The notes: a model not told the origin generated them from the sequence alone. Numbered from the stretch's first letter, positions 36,864 through 45,398 are shown. The stretch is 64,000 nucleotides of DNA from Ruegeria pomeroyi (GCF_021405525.1 NZ_JAGQAG010000001.1:1550001-1614000); one strand, 5' to 3'. Made by a program: numbers and translations.

Positions 36864-37772
36864 ATGACACAGGCGCCATCCATAGACGCGGTGCAACAGA
36901 TGCTGGGCGAACAGGGATACGTCTGCGGTCGGGCGCTGGCCACGGTCGTGTTCCTCTCGCTGCGCCTCGGGCGGCCGCTCTTTCTCGAGGGCGAGGCCGG
37001 GGTGGGCAAGACCGAGATCGCCAAGGCCATCGCCGCCGCCCTGGGCCGCCGCCTGATCCGCCTGCAATGCTACGAGGGGCTCGATGCCGCCTCGGCCGTC
37101 TACGACTGGAATTTTCCCGCCCAGATGGTCGCCATCCGCACCGCCGAGGCCGCTGGCGGCGCCGACCGCGGTGCGCTCCAGACGGAGCTTTTTTCGGATG
37201 ACTTCCTCATCGAACGCCCACTTCTGCAAGCCATGCGGCCGGATCCGGCGGGCGCTCCGGTATTGCTGATCGACGAGCTCGACCGCACCGACGAACCGTT
37301 CGAGGCGTTCCTTTTGGAGGCCCTCTCGGATTTCCAGGTCACCATCCCCGAGCTTGGCACCATCAAGGCGCCCGAGCCGCCCATCGTCATCCTCACCTCG
37401 AACCGCACGCGCGAGGTGCATGACGCGCTGAAACGCCGCTGCCTCTATCACTGGGTCGATTATCCTGATTTCGATCGCGAGATGGAAATCCTGCATGCCC
37501 GCGCGCCCGAGGCAGCCGAGACCCTCAGCCGCCAGGTGGTGGCCTTCGTCCAGACCCTGCGCACCGAGGATCTGTTCAAGAAACCGGGCGTGGCGGAAAC
37601 CATCGACTGGGCCAAATGCCTGCTGGCGCTCGACGTGATCGACCTGAGCCCCGAGGTGATCGCCGACACGCTGGGCGCGATCCTGAAATACCAGGACGAC
37701 ATCCAGAAACTGCAAGGGTCCGAGGCCAAACGCATCCTCGACCAGGCCAAGGCCTCGCTGGAACCCGCCTGA
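36864..37772 (+). CDS. MoxR-family AAA+ ATPase (CoxD-like)
   Basis: The 302-residue chaperone-type ATPase has Walker A LEGEAGVGKTEIAKAI near residue 40, Walker B PVLLIDELDRTDEPFEAFLLEAL, and sensor-1 VILTSNRTREVHDALKRRC. Paired with the VWA gene that follows, it matches CoxD/CoxE, which assemble the Mo/Cu site of carbon monoxide dehydrogenase, and other MoxR-VWA pairs. GGGGACAG precedes the ATG at 36864. No carbon monoxide dehydrogenase subunit gene lies in the window, so the client enzyme is elsewhere or different. Confidence 0.9.
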   Translation: MTQAPSIDAVQQMLGEQGYVCGRALATVVFLSLRLGRPLFLEGEAGVGKTEIAKAIAAALGRRLIRLQCYEGLDAASAVYDWNFPAQMVAIRTAEAAGGADRGALQTELFSDDFLIERPLLQAMRPDPAGAPVLLIDELDRTDEPFEAFLLEALSDFQVTIPELGTIKAPEPPIVILTSNRTREVHDALKRRCLYHWVDYPDFDREMEILHARAPEAAETLSRQVVAFVQTLRTEDLFKKPGVAETIDWAKCLLALDVIDLSPEVIADTLGAILKYQDDIQKLQGSEAKRILDQAKASLEPA

Positions 37773-37774
37773 TG

Positions 37775-37832
37775 CTTCTTTCTGGTCCGAAATACTCCGG
37801 GGGTGCGGGGGCAGAGCCCCCGCGAAGGCCGC
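37775..37832 (-). repeat. Composite GGAGTATTT element, antisense, between moxR-like and VWA genes
   Basis: On the minus strand: GGGGGC-TCT-GCCCCC hairpin, then CCCCCGGAGTATTTC and GGACCAGAAAGAAG. The last 14 bases match the plus-strand copy near 11170. It points against both flanking genes, and its GC end supplies the GAAGG just upstream of the VWA start. Confidence 0.6.
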
Positions 37833-39095
37833 ATGCCTGAATACGCCCCGCTTGCCCTGCCGGAAAATCCGCGTCTGGCCCAGAACATCACCCATTTCGC
37901 CCGCGCCCTGCGCAAGGCGGGATTGCCGATCGGGCCGGGCCGCGTCATCGACGCGGTGCGCGCGGTCGAGGCGGCCGGATTTACCGAGAAACGCGATTTC
38001 TACTGGACGCTTCACGCCTGTTTCGTGAACCGCCCCGAACACCGCGCCGTCTTTGCCCAGGTCTTCCGCCTCTACTGGCGTGACCCGCGCTATCTCGAGC
38101 ACATGATGTCGATGATGCTGCCCGCCATCCGTGGCGTGCAGGAGGAACGCAGCGCCCAGGCCGCCGAGAAACGCGCCGCGGAGGCTTTGCTCGACGGGAA
38201 CCAGCCGGAGCTGCCGGAACCCGAGCCCGAGAGAGAGGGCGAGGAAACCCTGATCGAGGTCGACGCCTCGCTCACCATGTCGGCCGAGGAAAAGCTCAAG
38301 ACGCTTGATTTCGAACAGATGAGCACCGAGGAGATCGCCCGCGCCAAGCGCATGCTGGCCCGGCTGACCTTGCCGGTAAAGCCGATCCCGTCACGGCGCA
38401 GGCAGGCGGCGGTGCTGGGGCCCCGCATCGACCGCGCCCGCACCCTGCGCGCTGCCATGCGCCAGGGTGGCGAGCTGCGCGATATTGCCCGTGCCGAACC
38501 ACGCCCACGTTGGCCAAATCTCGTGGTGCTTTGCGATATTTCCGGTTCGATGAGTCAATACAGTCGTATGGTCCTGCATTTTCTCCATGCCGTATCCAAT
38601 GCCAAGGGGCAAGGCTGGGCCAAGGTGCATGCCTTTACCTTTGGCACGCGGCTGACCAATGTCACACGGCACTTGCGTCAGCGCGATGTCGACGCCGCGC
38701 TGAAATCCGCCGGGGCCGAGGCGCAGGACTGGGAGGGCGGTACCCGCATCGGCGCCTGCCTTCATGCCTTCAACCGCGACTGGTCGCGCCGGGTGATGGG
38801 GCAGGGCGCGGTGGTGCTGTTGATCACCGACGGGCTCGACCGTGACGACCCCGACGCGCTTGCCGCCGAGATGGAGCGTCTGCATTTGTCCTCGCGCCGC
38901 CTGATCTGGCTGAACCCGCTGTTGCGCTGGTCCGAGTTCGCCCCCAAGGCGCGCGGCATCCGCGCCATGCTGCCCCATGTCGACAGTTTCCGCGCGGGCC
39001 ATTCCATCGCCTCGCTCGAAGAACTGGCCGAGGTGATCTCGCGCCCCGACGATGTGGGCGAAAAGGCGCGGTTGCTGGCCCGGCTGGAGGAATGA
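37833..39095 (+). CDS. VWA domain protein, CoxE-like
   Basis: In this 420-residue protein the C-terminal half carries a von Willebrand A domain with MIDAS LVVLCDISGSMSQYSRM near residue 230, then GGTRIGACLHAF and VVLLITDGLDRDD. The N-terminal half is helical (ALRKAGLPIGPGRVIDAV) with an acidic Glu/Pro stretch near 125-145. It is the partner of the upstream MoxR-type ATPase in metal-cofactor insertion. The ATG at 37833 follows GAAGG. The two genes are separated by a composite repeat of 60 bases. Confidence 0.9.
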   Translation: MPEYAPLALPENPRLAQNITHFARALRKAGLPIGPGRVIDAVRAVEAAGFTEKRDFYWTLHACFVNRPEHRAVFAQVFRLYWRDPRYLEHMMSMMLPAIRGVQEERSAQAAEKRAAEALLDGNQPELPEPEPEREGEETLIEVDASLTMSAEEKLKTLDFEQMSTEEIARAKRMLARLTLPVKPIPSRRRQAAVLGPRIDRARTLRAAMRQGGELRDIARAEPRPRWPNLVVLCDISGSMSQYSRMVLHFLHAVSNAKGQGWAKVHAFTFGTRLTNVTRHLRQRDVDAALKSAGAEAQDWEGGTRIGACLHAFNRDWSRRVMGQGAVVLLITDGLDRDDPDALAAEMERLHLSSRRLIWLNPLLRWSEFAPKARGIRAMLPHVDSFRAGHSIASLEELAEVISRPDDVGEKARLLARLEE

Positions 39096-39159
39096 CCTCG
39101 GGTTGAATTGATCGTTCGCGTTCCGGGTATATAGTTCCTCGGATTTGAATGGAGCGGCC

Positions 39160-39504
39160 ATGGTTTTGAATTGCGTCGATTGCGAGGATCCGCCCGGCGG
39201 CAAGGCCTGTTGCGAACCCGGCCAGACCCCGATGTGTTTCATAAAGGATGGCAAGGCCCAATCCGTTTGCATGTCGCTGTCCAGCGACATAACCGGGGAT
39301 GTGGAACGGTTCGCCGCGGCGTTGAAAGCGACGTTGCGCGCGCTGGCGGGGCCCGCCTATTTTGACGATATCGAACGGAACTTTCACCTTGCCGGCGGGC
39401 GCGCGACCTTTGTCAGTGCGAATGGCCGGGTAAAGATGACGGCCCTGAACCCGGAGAGCGATCGCGGCGGTGGCGGCGCCGAGGATCACGTTCGGGGGAT
39501 GTAG
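39160..39504 (+). CDS. Unrecognised small Cys-rich protein (cassette gene 1)
   Basis: In this 114-residue protein, six cysteines fall in the first 37 residues (C5, C8, C17, C18, C26, C37), arranged CxxC, CC, C, C, suggesting a zinc or Fe-S site. The rest has an amphipathic helix (DVERFAAALKATLRALAG) and a Gly-rich, charged tail. No signal peptide is visible. ATG at 39160 with GGAG upstream is preferred over TTG at 39145. It ends one base before the next start, so translation of the two is coupled. Confidence 0.68.
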   Translation: MVLNCVDCEDPPGGKACCEPGQTPMCFIKDGKAQSVCMSLSSDITGDVERFAAALKATLRALAGPAYFDDIERNFHLAGGRATFVSANGRVKMTALNPESDRGGGGAEDHVRGM

Positions 39505-39505
39505 C

Positions 39506-40096
39506 GTGTTCAGTTACGAGAACCTGAAACGATTTGTCCTGTTGTTGCTGATGCTGCGCCGGAAGTTTCCGGGCAGGGGATATGTGGCCTTTGCGCGGAT
39601 CGGGCTGGTCATGATCGGGCTGGGCCTTCCCGGTGTGCTCGATCTTGTCACCTCGGGCGCGGTCGGGCTTGGGCTGATCACGCAGCCACCGGCCGATGAT
39701 CGTCTGGCTATCGCCCAACTTGCGCTCATTGCTTGTGGCGTGGGCGTCATTCTGGTGACGCTCTGGCTGTATGACCGGTACCTCGGACGGGTGCCGCGCG
39801 GCCTCGAAAACGAGGGGTGTTTCAACCTGAACATTCAGCCGGACACGCCGCTGGGGCCGCTTATCCAAAAGACGGCCCAAAGCCTGGGCAAAGTCGTCGA
39901 CCTGTCCGGCATCCCGGACGCGTATCGGAGCCTCCCCATTCTGAGCGGGCCCATGTTCAACGACGATTTCGGCAGTTTTCTGGCAAATATCGACCGGCGG
40001 ACCACGCCCCCCGGTCTGATGCGCTGGTCGGAGGAGGCCGAGGTCTATCGGATCTGGATCGAGGATCCGGCAGGTGTCATCGCGGGGCGCGGCTGA
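39506..40096 (+). CDS. Unrecognised two-TM membrane protein (cassette gene 2)
   Basis: In this 196-residue protein, hydrophobic segments at about residues 26-58 and 68-88 anchor it in the inner membrane. They are followed by a soluble C-terminal domain of some 105 residues (RVPRGLENEGCFNLNIQPDTPLG ... RIWIEDPAGVI) that looks beta-rich. I recognise no family. The start is the GTG at 39506 with GGGGGA upstream. The layout, a membrane anchor with a small C-terminal domain beside a peptidase gene, would fit a membrane-bound substrate, inhibitor or effector, but this is speculation. Confidence 0.65.
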   Translation: MFSYENLKRFVLLLLMLRRKFPGRGYVAFARIGLVMIGLGLPGVLDLVTSGAVGLGLITQPPADDRLAIAQLALIACGVGVILVTLWLYDRYLGRVPRGLENEGCFNLNIQPDTPLGPLIQKTAQSLGKVVDLSGIPDAYRSLPILSGPMFNDDFGSFLANIDRRTTPPGLMRWSEEAEVYRIWIEDPAGVIAGRG

Positions 40097-40112
40097 TGGC
40101 GGCGCGCCCCGG

Positions 40113-41225
40113 ATGAGCGCGACGCGGGACAGTGACCGCGCCTTCTGGGTGGCGCATCCACATGCCACCGGGTCGGGCGGCGCGATAGAGCCGGACGCGG
40201 CGATGCAAGGCCACGACCCGGCGCTGGCGCTGGCCGGGCATGTCGTCGCGGTCAACCGGCCCTATCTGCATCAGCACCGGTTTCAGCCGCGGATCGCCCG
40301 ATGTCAGACCTGGCTGCTGCCGGCCTCGCCCCGGATCAATGCACGCGCCATCCAGCATGGCGCCCGGCGCGCGGTCTTTCTGCATGGCGGGCTGCTGCGG
40401 AGCCTGTGGAACGCGCTGCACATGCTGTTGGGCGGGTCGCGCTTTCTGGCCGACCGCTTCGGCTGGCAGGCCGTCGATCTGAGCCCGCCACCGCCCGCGC
40501 CGGGCGGCGTGCGGCTGTTTCCGCAGGTGACCGGCGGCGATGGGACCGACCCTCTGTCCTATCTCAAGGAGGCCTATGGCCGCGCGGTGGAATTCGTCTA
40601 TTTCCACGAGATCGCACATCACGGGCGCGACCATATCGCCCGGCTGCGCGCGGTTGGCGGACAGGGATTTGTCGACGAGGGGTTGGCAATGGCCGGTGGG
40701 TCCGGGGCGGTGGCAGACCTGTTGCGGCTGCTTGAATTCGATGCCGATCTGAACGCGGTCGAAATGTGCCTGAACGCCACCGGCTTTGCCAGCTGGGCCG
40801 GGGGAGAGACGCCGCGCTTTGCAGATCCCGACTACATGACCAGCGAGCTGTTTCTGCACCTGACCGGCATGGTCACCCTGTTCATGCTGCTCGACCGGGC
40901 CGTCCCCAACGCCCGCGCGCAGTATGATGGCGGGCATCCCCCGGCGCTGCATCGGGCGATCCGGCTGTCGGTGGGGCTGGCCGATACGGTGCAGGCGGCA
41001 ACGGGGCTGAGCCGCGCGCAGGTCGACCCGTTTCTCGATCACGCCTGGTCCGAGGTGGTGAGCCTGGCCGGGCGGCTGGGGTATCCGCCGGGCCTGTGGA
41101 CCGGACGGCAGGATCAGATCGCCCGTATCGGCCTGCTGGACGACATCGCCGACCGCGCCAACGCGCTCAGCCGCGAGATCGACGCCGAACTGGGACAAAA
41201 GCCCGCCGCACGCGGCCCGGCCTGA
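40113..41225 (+). CDS. Putative zinc metallopeptidase (HExxH), unrecognised (cassette gene 3)
   Basis: This 370-residue protein carries HEIAHH at 165-170 (HExxH, in VEFVYFHEIAHHGRDH) and EFDAD at 208-212. The latter resembles the ExxAD third zinc ligand of M48-type and related gluzincins. A hydrophobic stretch near 250-270 may touch the membrane. The N-terminal 60 residues (HPHATGSGG ...) are unassigned. The start is uncertain: GTG at 40074 has a better ribosome-binding site, while ATG at 40113 avoids overlap. It closes the three-gene cassette, 16 bases after gene 2. Confidence 0.72.
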   Translation: MSATRDSDRAFWVAHPHATGSGGAIEPDAAMQGHDPALALAGHVVAVNRPYLHQHRFQPRIARCQTWLLPASPRINARAIQHGARRAVFLHGGLLRSLWNALHMLLGGSRFLADRFGWQAVDLSPPPPAPGGVRLFPQVTGGDGTDPLSYLKEAYGRAVEFVYFHEIAHHGRDHIARLRAVGGQGFVDEGLAMAGGSGAVADLLRLLEFDADLNAVEMCLNATGFASWAGGETPRFADPDYMTSELFLHLTGMVTLFMLLDRAVPNARAQYDGGHPPALHRAIRLSVGLADTVQAATGLSRAQVDPFLDHAWSEVVSLAGRLGYPPGLWTGRQDQIARIGLLDDIADRANALSREIDAELGQKPAARGPA

Positions 41226-41327
41226 ACCCCGGGGCCGCCGATGCGGCCAGTTTGATCTATGTCATGCCGGAACTCGAATATGTCATGTATTCGTGATGCA
41301 GAATATGAATCTGCAAGGGGGGGTGCC

Positions 41328-41879
41328 ATGACACTCAACTGGAAAATCGGCGGGCTGCTTCTGGGGCTGGTCTTCTTTGCCGCCGTGCTGCTGGTCAAGC
41401 CCATCGGGGTCTCGACCCAGTTTGTCATTCTCGACGGGATCGTTGCCGACGCGGTGATGCCGGACCTCGTGACCAAGACCGATGAGGGCTATACCTCGAC
41501 CAATGCCTATCTGGCCAAATCGGGCGGCAAATATGCCAAGTCGGTGGCCAATCCGCTCAACTATTCCTTTGTCTTCGTACTGGCGATGATGCTGGGTGGG
41601 TTCCTGTCGGTGATGGCGCGCGGGGGTCTTGATCGGGCCGAGCGGGCAATCCCCGCGCTCTGGCGGGCCAATTTCGGTGACAGCGCGGTCAAGCGCTATG
41701 CAGTGGCCTTTATGGGTGGTTTCATCGTGCTCTATGGCGCGCGTCTGGCCGGGGGGTGCACCTCGGGCCACATGATGTCTGGCATGATGCAGACGGCGCT
41801 CAGCGGTTACATCTTTGCCGCCGGGGCCTTTGCCGCCGCCATTCCCGTTTCCATCCTGATGTTTCGCAAGGAGGTCTGA
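41328..41879 (+). CDS. YeeE/YedE-family sulfur transporter, N-terminal half subunit
   Basis: The 183-residue membrane protein has about four membrane segments and the family motif YGARLAGGCTSGHMMSGM near residue 145, whose cysteine is thought to pass a sulfur species such as thiosulfate. YeeE/YedE proteins occur either as one chain or, as here, as two half-size genes. GGGGGG precedes the ATG at 41328. The partner half begins three bases after the stop. Confidence 0.88.
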   Translation: MTLNWKIGGLLLGLVFFAAVLLVKPIGVSTQFVILDGIVADAVMPDLVTKTDEGYTSTNAYLAKSGGKYAKSVANPLNYSFVFVLAMMLGGFLSVMARGGLDRAERAIPALWRANFGDSAVKRYAVAFMGGFIVLYGARLAGGCTSGHMMSGMMQTALSGYIFAAGAFAAAIPVSILMFRKEV

Positions 41880-41882
41880 GCC

Positions 41883-42476
41883 ATGACGTCGATCATTCTC
41901 GCAATCGTGATCGGGGCGGCCTTTGGTGCCGTGCTGGACCGGGTCGGCGCCGCCAACCCGAACGTGATCAACCGCATGCTGAACCTGACCGACCTGCGTC
42001 TGGCCAAGGCGATCCTGCTGGCGATCGGCACCGGATCGGCTCTGATGTTCGGTGGCCAGATGCTGGGCCTGGTCGATGTGGGCCATATGTCGGTCAAGAC
42101 GGCCTATGTCGGTGTCTTTCTGGGGGGCCTGATGCTTGGCGCGGGCTGGGCTGCGGCGGGCTATTGCCCCGGCACCGGCGTTGTCGCGGCGGCCTCGGGG
42201 CGCAAGGACGCGTGGTTCTTCATCGCCGGCGGTCTGCTGGGGGCCGCGGCCTATATGGTGACCTATCCGGCGTGGAAGGCCAGCGGCCTGCTCGACAAGA
42301 TCGCCGGGGGCGCGGTGACGCTGGGCACCGTACCCGGGTCGAAATACGAGGGCATGACGGCGCTGCCGGGCGACATTCTGGGTCTGGTGCTGGGGCTGGG
42401 CTTTGTGGCGCTGGCCTTTGCCCTGCCGGATCGGCTGATGGGGGCGGGCGTGCCGCGCACGGCTCCAGCCGAATAG
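41883..42476 (+). CDS. YeeE/YedE-family sulfur transporter, C-terminal half subunit (DUF6691)
   Basis: The 197-residue membrane protein has five or so membrane segments and the conserved GWAAAGYCPGTGVVAAASGRKDAW near residue 90, the second Cys-containing half-motif. Together with the preceding gene it forms a pseudo-symmetric sulfur-compound channel. A short periplasmic-type insertion (AWKASGLLDKIAGGAVTLG) follows. Sulfur supply next to an xdhC gene could feed sulfuration of a molybdenum cofactor, which is an inference. Confidence 0.88.
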   Translation: MTSIILAIVIGAAFGAVLDRVGAANPNVINRMLNLTDLRLAKAILLAIGTGSALMFGGQMLGLVDVGHMSVKTAYVGVFLGGLMLGAGWAAAGYCPGTGVVAAASGRKDAWFFIAGGLLGAAAYMVTYPAWKASGLLDKIAGGAVTLGTVPGSKYEGMTALPGDILGLVLGLGFVALAFALPDRLMGAGVPRTAPAE

Positions 42477-42654
42477 GCGCGGTTTCATATCCCGGTGCAT
42501 GGCTCTCGCGCAAATTCCCTGGCCATGCATCCGCGGCCCGGCGTTCGTGTTCGCGCCGGGCCGCATTTCGTTTGTCGTCACAATTGCTTCGCCCCTACTT
42601 TCGCACCATTGAATTGGCCGCGCCGCACGCCATACTGATCGGGTGGAGGCATGC

Positions 42655-43623
42655 ATGGAACGATTTGACAACGCACCCGAGATCGCGCTGGCCTGGCACC
42701 GGCAGGGGCTGGGCGCGGCGCTGGCCACGGTGGTCGAAACCTGGGGCAGCGCCCCGCGCCGGGTGGGCGCGCAACTGGCGATCGGCGGCGATGGCCGGAT
42801 CGAGGGATCGGTCTCGGGCGGCTGTGTCGAGGGCGCGGTGATCGTCGAGGCGCTGGAAGCGCTGGAGGACGGTGAGGCGCGGCTGCTGGAATTCGGGGTC
42901 AGCGACGAGGACGCCTTTGCCGTGGGTCTGGCCTGTGGCGGTACCATCCGCGTGCTGGTTGAGCCGGTGGGCAGCGTGCTGCCCGAACCGATGCTGGCCG
43001 AGCTGGTCGATGCCCGCGCCGCGCGTCAGGCGCTGGCCTATGTGGTCGATACCGCGCGTGGCACCAGGGCGCTGATGCGCGATGCCTATCCCGAACGGAT
43101 GCGAATGGACCGGTCCGGCTTCGAAGAGGACGGGCGCACCTTTGTCGCCGTGCACAACCCGCCCCTGCGGCTGATCGTGGTGGGGGCCGTTCATATCGCC
43201 CAGGCGCTGGTGCCGATGGCGCGCATCGCGGGCTATGATCCGGTGGTGATCGACCCGCGCGAGGCCTTTGCCAGCGACGCGCGCTTTCCCGGCGAGACGA
43301 TCCTGCATGACTGGCCCGACGAGGCGGTTTCGAAACTGGGTCTCGATGCGCGCACCGCGCTGGTGCTGCTGACCCATGACCCCAAGCTGGACGACCCCGC
43401 GCTCGAGGCTGCCTTGGCGGCGGATGTGTTCTATATCGGCGCGCTGGGTTCGACCCGGACCCATGCGAAACGGGTTGCGCGCATGCACGAGGCCGGGTTT
43501 ACCGATGCCCAGATCGGGCGCATTCACGGGCCTGTCGGCCTCGATATCGGGGCGGCGGGCCCGGCCGAGATCGCGGTGGCGATCCTGGCGCAGATGACTG
43601 CGGTGCTGCGGGGTCGGGCATGA
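42655..43623 (+). CDS. XdhC/CoxF-family molybdenum cofactor maturation protein
   Basis: The 322-residue protein has an N-terminal XdhC_CoxI domain (TVVETWGSAPRRVGAQLAI ... GSVSGGCVEGAV) and a C-terminal Rossmann domain (LIVVGAVHIAQALVPMARIAGYDPVVIDPR, LLTHDPKLDDPAL, FYIGALGSTRTHAKR). XdhC binds Moco, aids its sulfuration, and delivers it to xanthine-dehydrogenase or CO-dehydrogenase type enzymes. ATG at 42655 is chosen for GGAGG upstream. It overlaps the next gene by four bases. Confidence 0.93.
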   Translation: MERFDNAPEIALAWHRQGLGAALATVVETWGSAPRRVGAQLAIGGDGRIEGSVSGGCVEGAVIVEALEALEDGEARLLEFGVSDEDAFAVGLACGGTIRVLVEPVGSVLPEPMLAELVDARAARQALAYVVDTARGTRALMRDAYPERMRMDRSGFEEDGRTFVAVHNPPLRLIVVGAVHIAQALVPMARIAGYDPVVIDPREAFASDARFPGETILHDWPDEAVSKLGLDARTALVLLTHDPKLDDPALEAALAADVFYIGALGSTRTHAKRVARMHEAGFTDAQIGRIHGPVGLDIGAAGPAEIAVAILAQMTAVLRGRA

Positions 43624-44627
43624 GGTTCGGCCCTGTCCCGGTGGCCGGGGCCGACGGCGCGATTCTGGCCCATTCGGTGCAGGCGGGGTCGAAGAAACTG
43701 CGCAAGGGGCTGCGGCTGGAGCCCGAGCATCTGGAACAGCTGACTCAGGCGGGCATTGCCGAGGTGATCGTGGCGCGGCTCGACCCCGGCGATTGTCACG
43801 AGGATGCCGCCGCCCGGCAACTGGCCGATGCGCTGGCGCCCGACCCGGGCGCCGCCGGGCTGCGGGTGACCGCGCCCTTTACCGGCCGTGTCAACCTGCT
43901 GGCGGACGGGCCGGGGGTGGTCTGCCTCGACGTCGACGCGATCGAGCGTTTCAACCTGGTGCACCCCATGATCACCGTGGCCACGGTGCCGCAGCATCAG
44001 CAGATGGGGCCGGGCGGCATGGTCGCCACGATCAAGGTGATCTCCTACGCGGTGCCGCAGGCCGATGTCGACCGCGCGGCAGATGCGGCACGTGGCGCGA
44101 TCCGCCTTGCGGCGCCGGTGTTGCGCAGCGCCGGGCTGGTGGTCACCGACATTCCCGGCGGTCCGCCCAATGACAAGGGCATCGCCGCGATCCGGGGCCG
44201 GATCGAGGCGCTGGGCCTGACGCTCGACGACCTGCGGCTGGTGCCCCATCGCGGTGCCGAGCTTGCGGCGGCGATCTCCGAGGTTCGGGGCGACATGGTC
44301 TTGATCCTCACCGGCTCGGCCACTTCGGACCCCGAGGACGTGGCCCCCGCCGCCCTGCGCCGCGCGGGCGGCGTGGTCGAGCGGTTCGGCATGCCGGTCG
44401 ATCCGGGCAACCTGCTGTTTCTGGGTGCTCTGGGCGCGCGCCCGGTGATCGGCCTGCCGGGCTGCGCCCGCTCACCGGCGTTGAACGGGGCCGACTGGGT
44501 GCTGTCCCGGGTGGCCTGCGGGGTGCCGGTAAGCGGCCGCGACATCGCCGCAATGGGGGTCGGAGGGCTTCTCAAGGAGATCCCAACCCGTCCGCAACCG
44601 CGCGCCGGACGCGGTGCCACGTCATAA
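43620..44627 (+). CDS. Molybdopterin-binding protein (MoeA/MogA-like domain)
   Basis: The 335-residue protein has an N-terminal segment like the MoeA cap (GAILAHSVQAGSKKLRKGLRLEPEHL) and a C-terminal MoCF-type fold (LVLILTGSATSDPEDVAPAALRRAGG, GNLLFLGALGARPVIGLPGCARSPALNGADWVLSR). It probably handles molybdopterin or the MPT-Mo product together with XdhC, to which it is coupled by a four-base overlap. It is shorter than MoeA and lacks some of its domains. Confidence 0.88.
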   Translation: MRFGPVPVAGADGAILAHSVQAGSKKLRKGLRLEPEHLEQLTQAGIAEVIVARLDPGDCHEDAAARQLADALAPDPGAAGLRVTAPFTGRVNLLADGPGVVCLDVDAIERFNLVHPMITVATVPQHQQMGPGGMVATIKVISYAVPQADVDRAADAARGAIRLAAPVLRSAGLVVTDIPGGPPNDKGIAAIRGRIEALGLTLDDLRLVPHRGAELAAAISEVRGDMVLILTGSATSDPEDVAPAALRRAGGVVERFGMPVDPGNLLFLGALGARPVIGLPGCARSPALNGADWVLSRVACGVPVSGRDIAAMGVGGLLKEIPTRPQPRAGRGATS

Positions 44628-44732
44628 ACGGGGCCAAGCAGGGCTCGCAATCTGCTTCGTGGGCTGACCGAGCCTTGGCGGATCGGTTCGGGCGCGCCAG
44701 CTCTTCCACCGCATGAACTGGCATGTCGGTGA

Positions 44733-44782
44733 CAGAGTTTGCCAATGCAAACTCTGCAACCAAAATCTCTGACGAGATTTTG
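44733..44782. repeat. Tandem pair of perfect hairpins (copy 3)
   Basis: The first hairpin has arms CAGAGTTTGC/GCAAACTCTG with a 4-base loop (44733-44756). The second has arms CAAAATCTC/GAGATTTTG with a 4-base loop (44761-44782). It lies between the molybdopterin-binding gene and the infC terminator. The remaining spacer (44628-44732) shows nothing I can identify. Confidence 0.85.
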
Positions 44783-44795
44783 CTAGCGCCCCAAC

Positions 44796-44824
44796 AAAGA
44801 AAACCCCGCCGGGATGCGGCGGGG
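44796..44824 (-). terminator. Intrinsic terminator of infC
   Basis: On the minus strand the stem CCCCGCC/GGCGGGG has a 7-base loop and is followed by TTTTCTTT. It lies 25 bases after the infC stop. Confidence 0.88.
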
Positions 44825-44849
44825 CTAGGTCTTTGCGCTGCGAGTAAGA

Positions 44850-45398
44850 TTACTTCTGCGGCAGCGGGCCGATCATCATGATCATCTGACGGCCTTCCAT
44901 CTTGGGCATATTCTCGATCTTGCCCACTTCCTTGACGTCTTCTGCCACCCGTTCCAGCAGCTCGCGGCCCAGGTTCTGGTGCGCCATCTCGCGCCCGCGG
45001 AACCGCAGCGTGACCTTCACCTTGTCGCCATTCTCCAGGAACTTGAAAACGCTGCGCATTTTGACGTCATAGTCATGAGTGTCCGTGTTGGGGCGGAACT
45101 TGACTTCTTTGACCTCAATGATCTTTTGTTTCTTGCGCGCTTCGCTTTCGCGTTTCTGCTGCTCGTACTTGTATTTGCCAAAGTCCATGATCTTGCAGAC
45201 CGGGGGCGTGGCATTGGGGGAAATTTCGACCAGATCCAGACCGGCTTCCTCGGCCATGGCCATGGCCTTGGCGGGATGCACGACACCGACATTTTCACCA
45301 TCTGCGCCGATCAGGCGGATCTCGGGTGCACGGATCTTGTCATTGACGCGCGGGCCGGTGTCGCGTTGCGGCGGCGCGTTGTGGGGTCTGCGGGCTAT
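44850..45398 (-). CDS. infC: Translation initiation factor IF-3, probable AUA start codon
   Basis: This protein of about 182 residues prevents 30S-50S joining and proofreads the start codon. It has the N-terminal block [24 protein letters not shown] and the C-terminal [26 protein letters not shown] and [10 protein letters not shown]. The conserved N-terminus [16 protein letters not shown] starts at an ATA codon with AAAGGA eight bases upstream; no ATG or GTG fits. infC is known to use rare start codons for autoregulation. A longer frame to 45473 has no such signal. A strong terminator follows. Confidence 0.93.
   Translation of the reverse strand: MARRPHNAPPQRDTGPRVNDKIRAPEIRLIGADGENVGVVHPAKAMAMAEEAGLDLVEISPNATPPVCKIMDFGKYKYEQQKRESEARKKQKIIEVKEVKFRPNTDTHDYDVKMRSVFKFLENGDKVKVTLRFRGREMAHQNLGRELLERVAEDVKEVGKIENMPKMEGRQMIMMIGPLPQK

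Noticed and set aside
36633-38102. Extension of glycosyltransferase B to 840 residues
   Set aside because: It runs antisense through the MoxR and VWA genes; the conserved start with a ribosome-binding site is at 36632.
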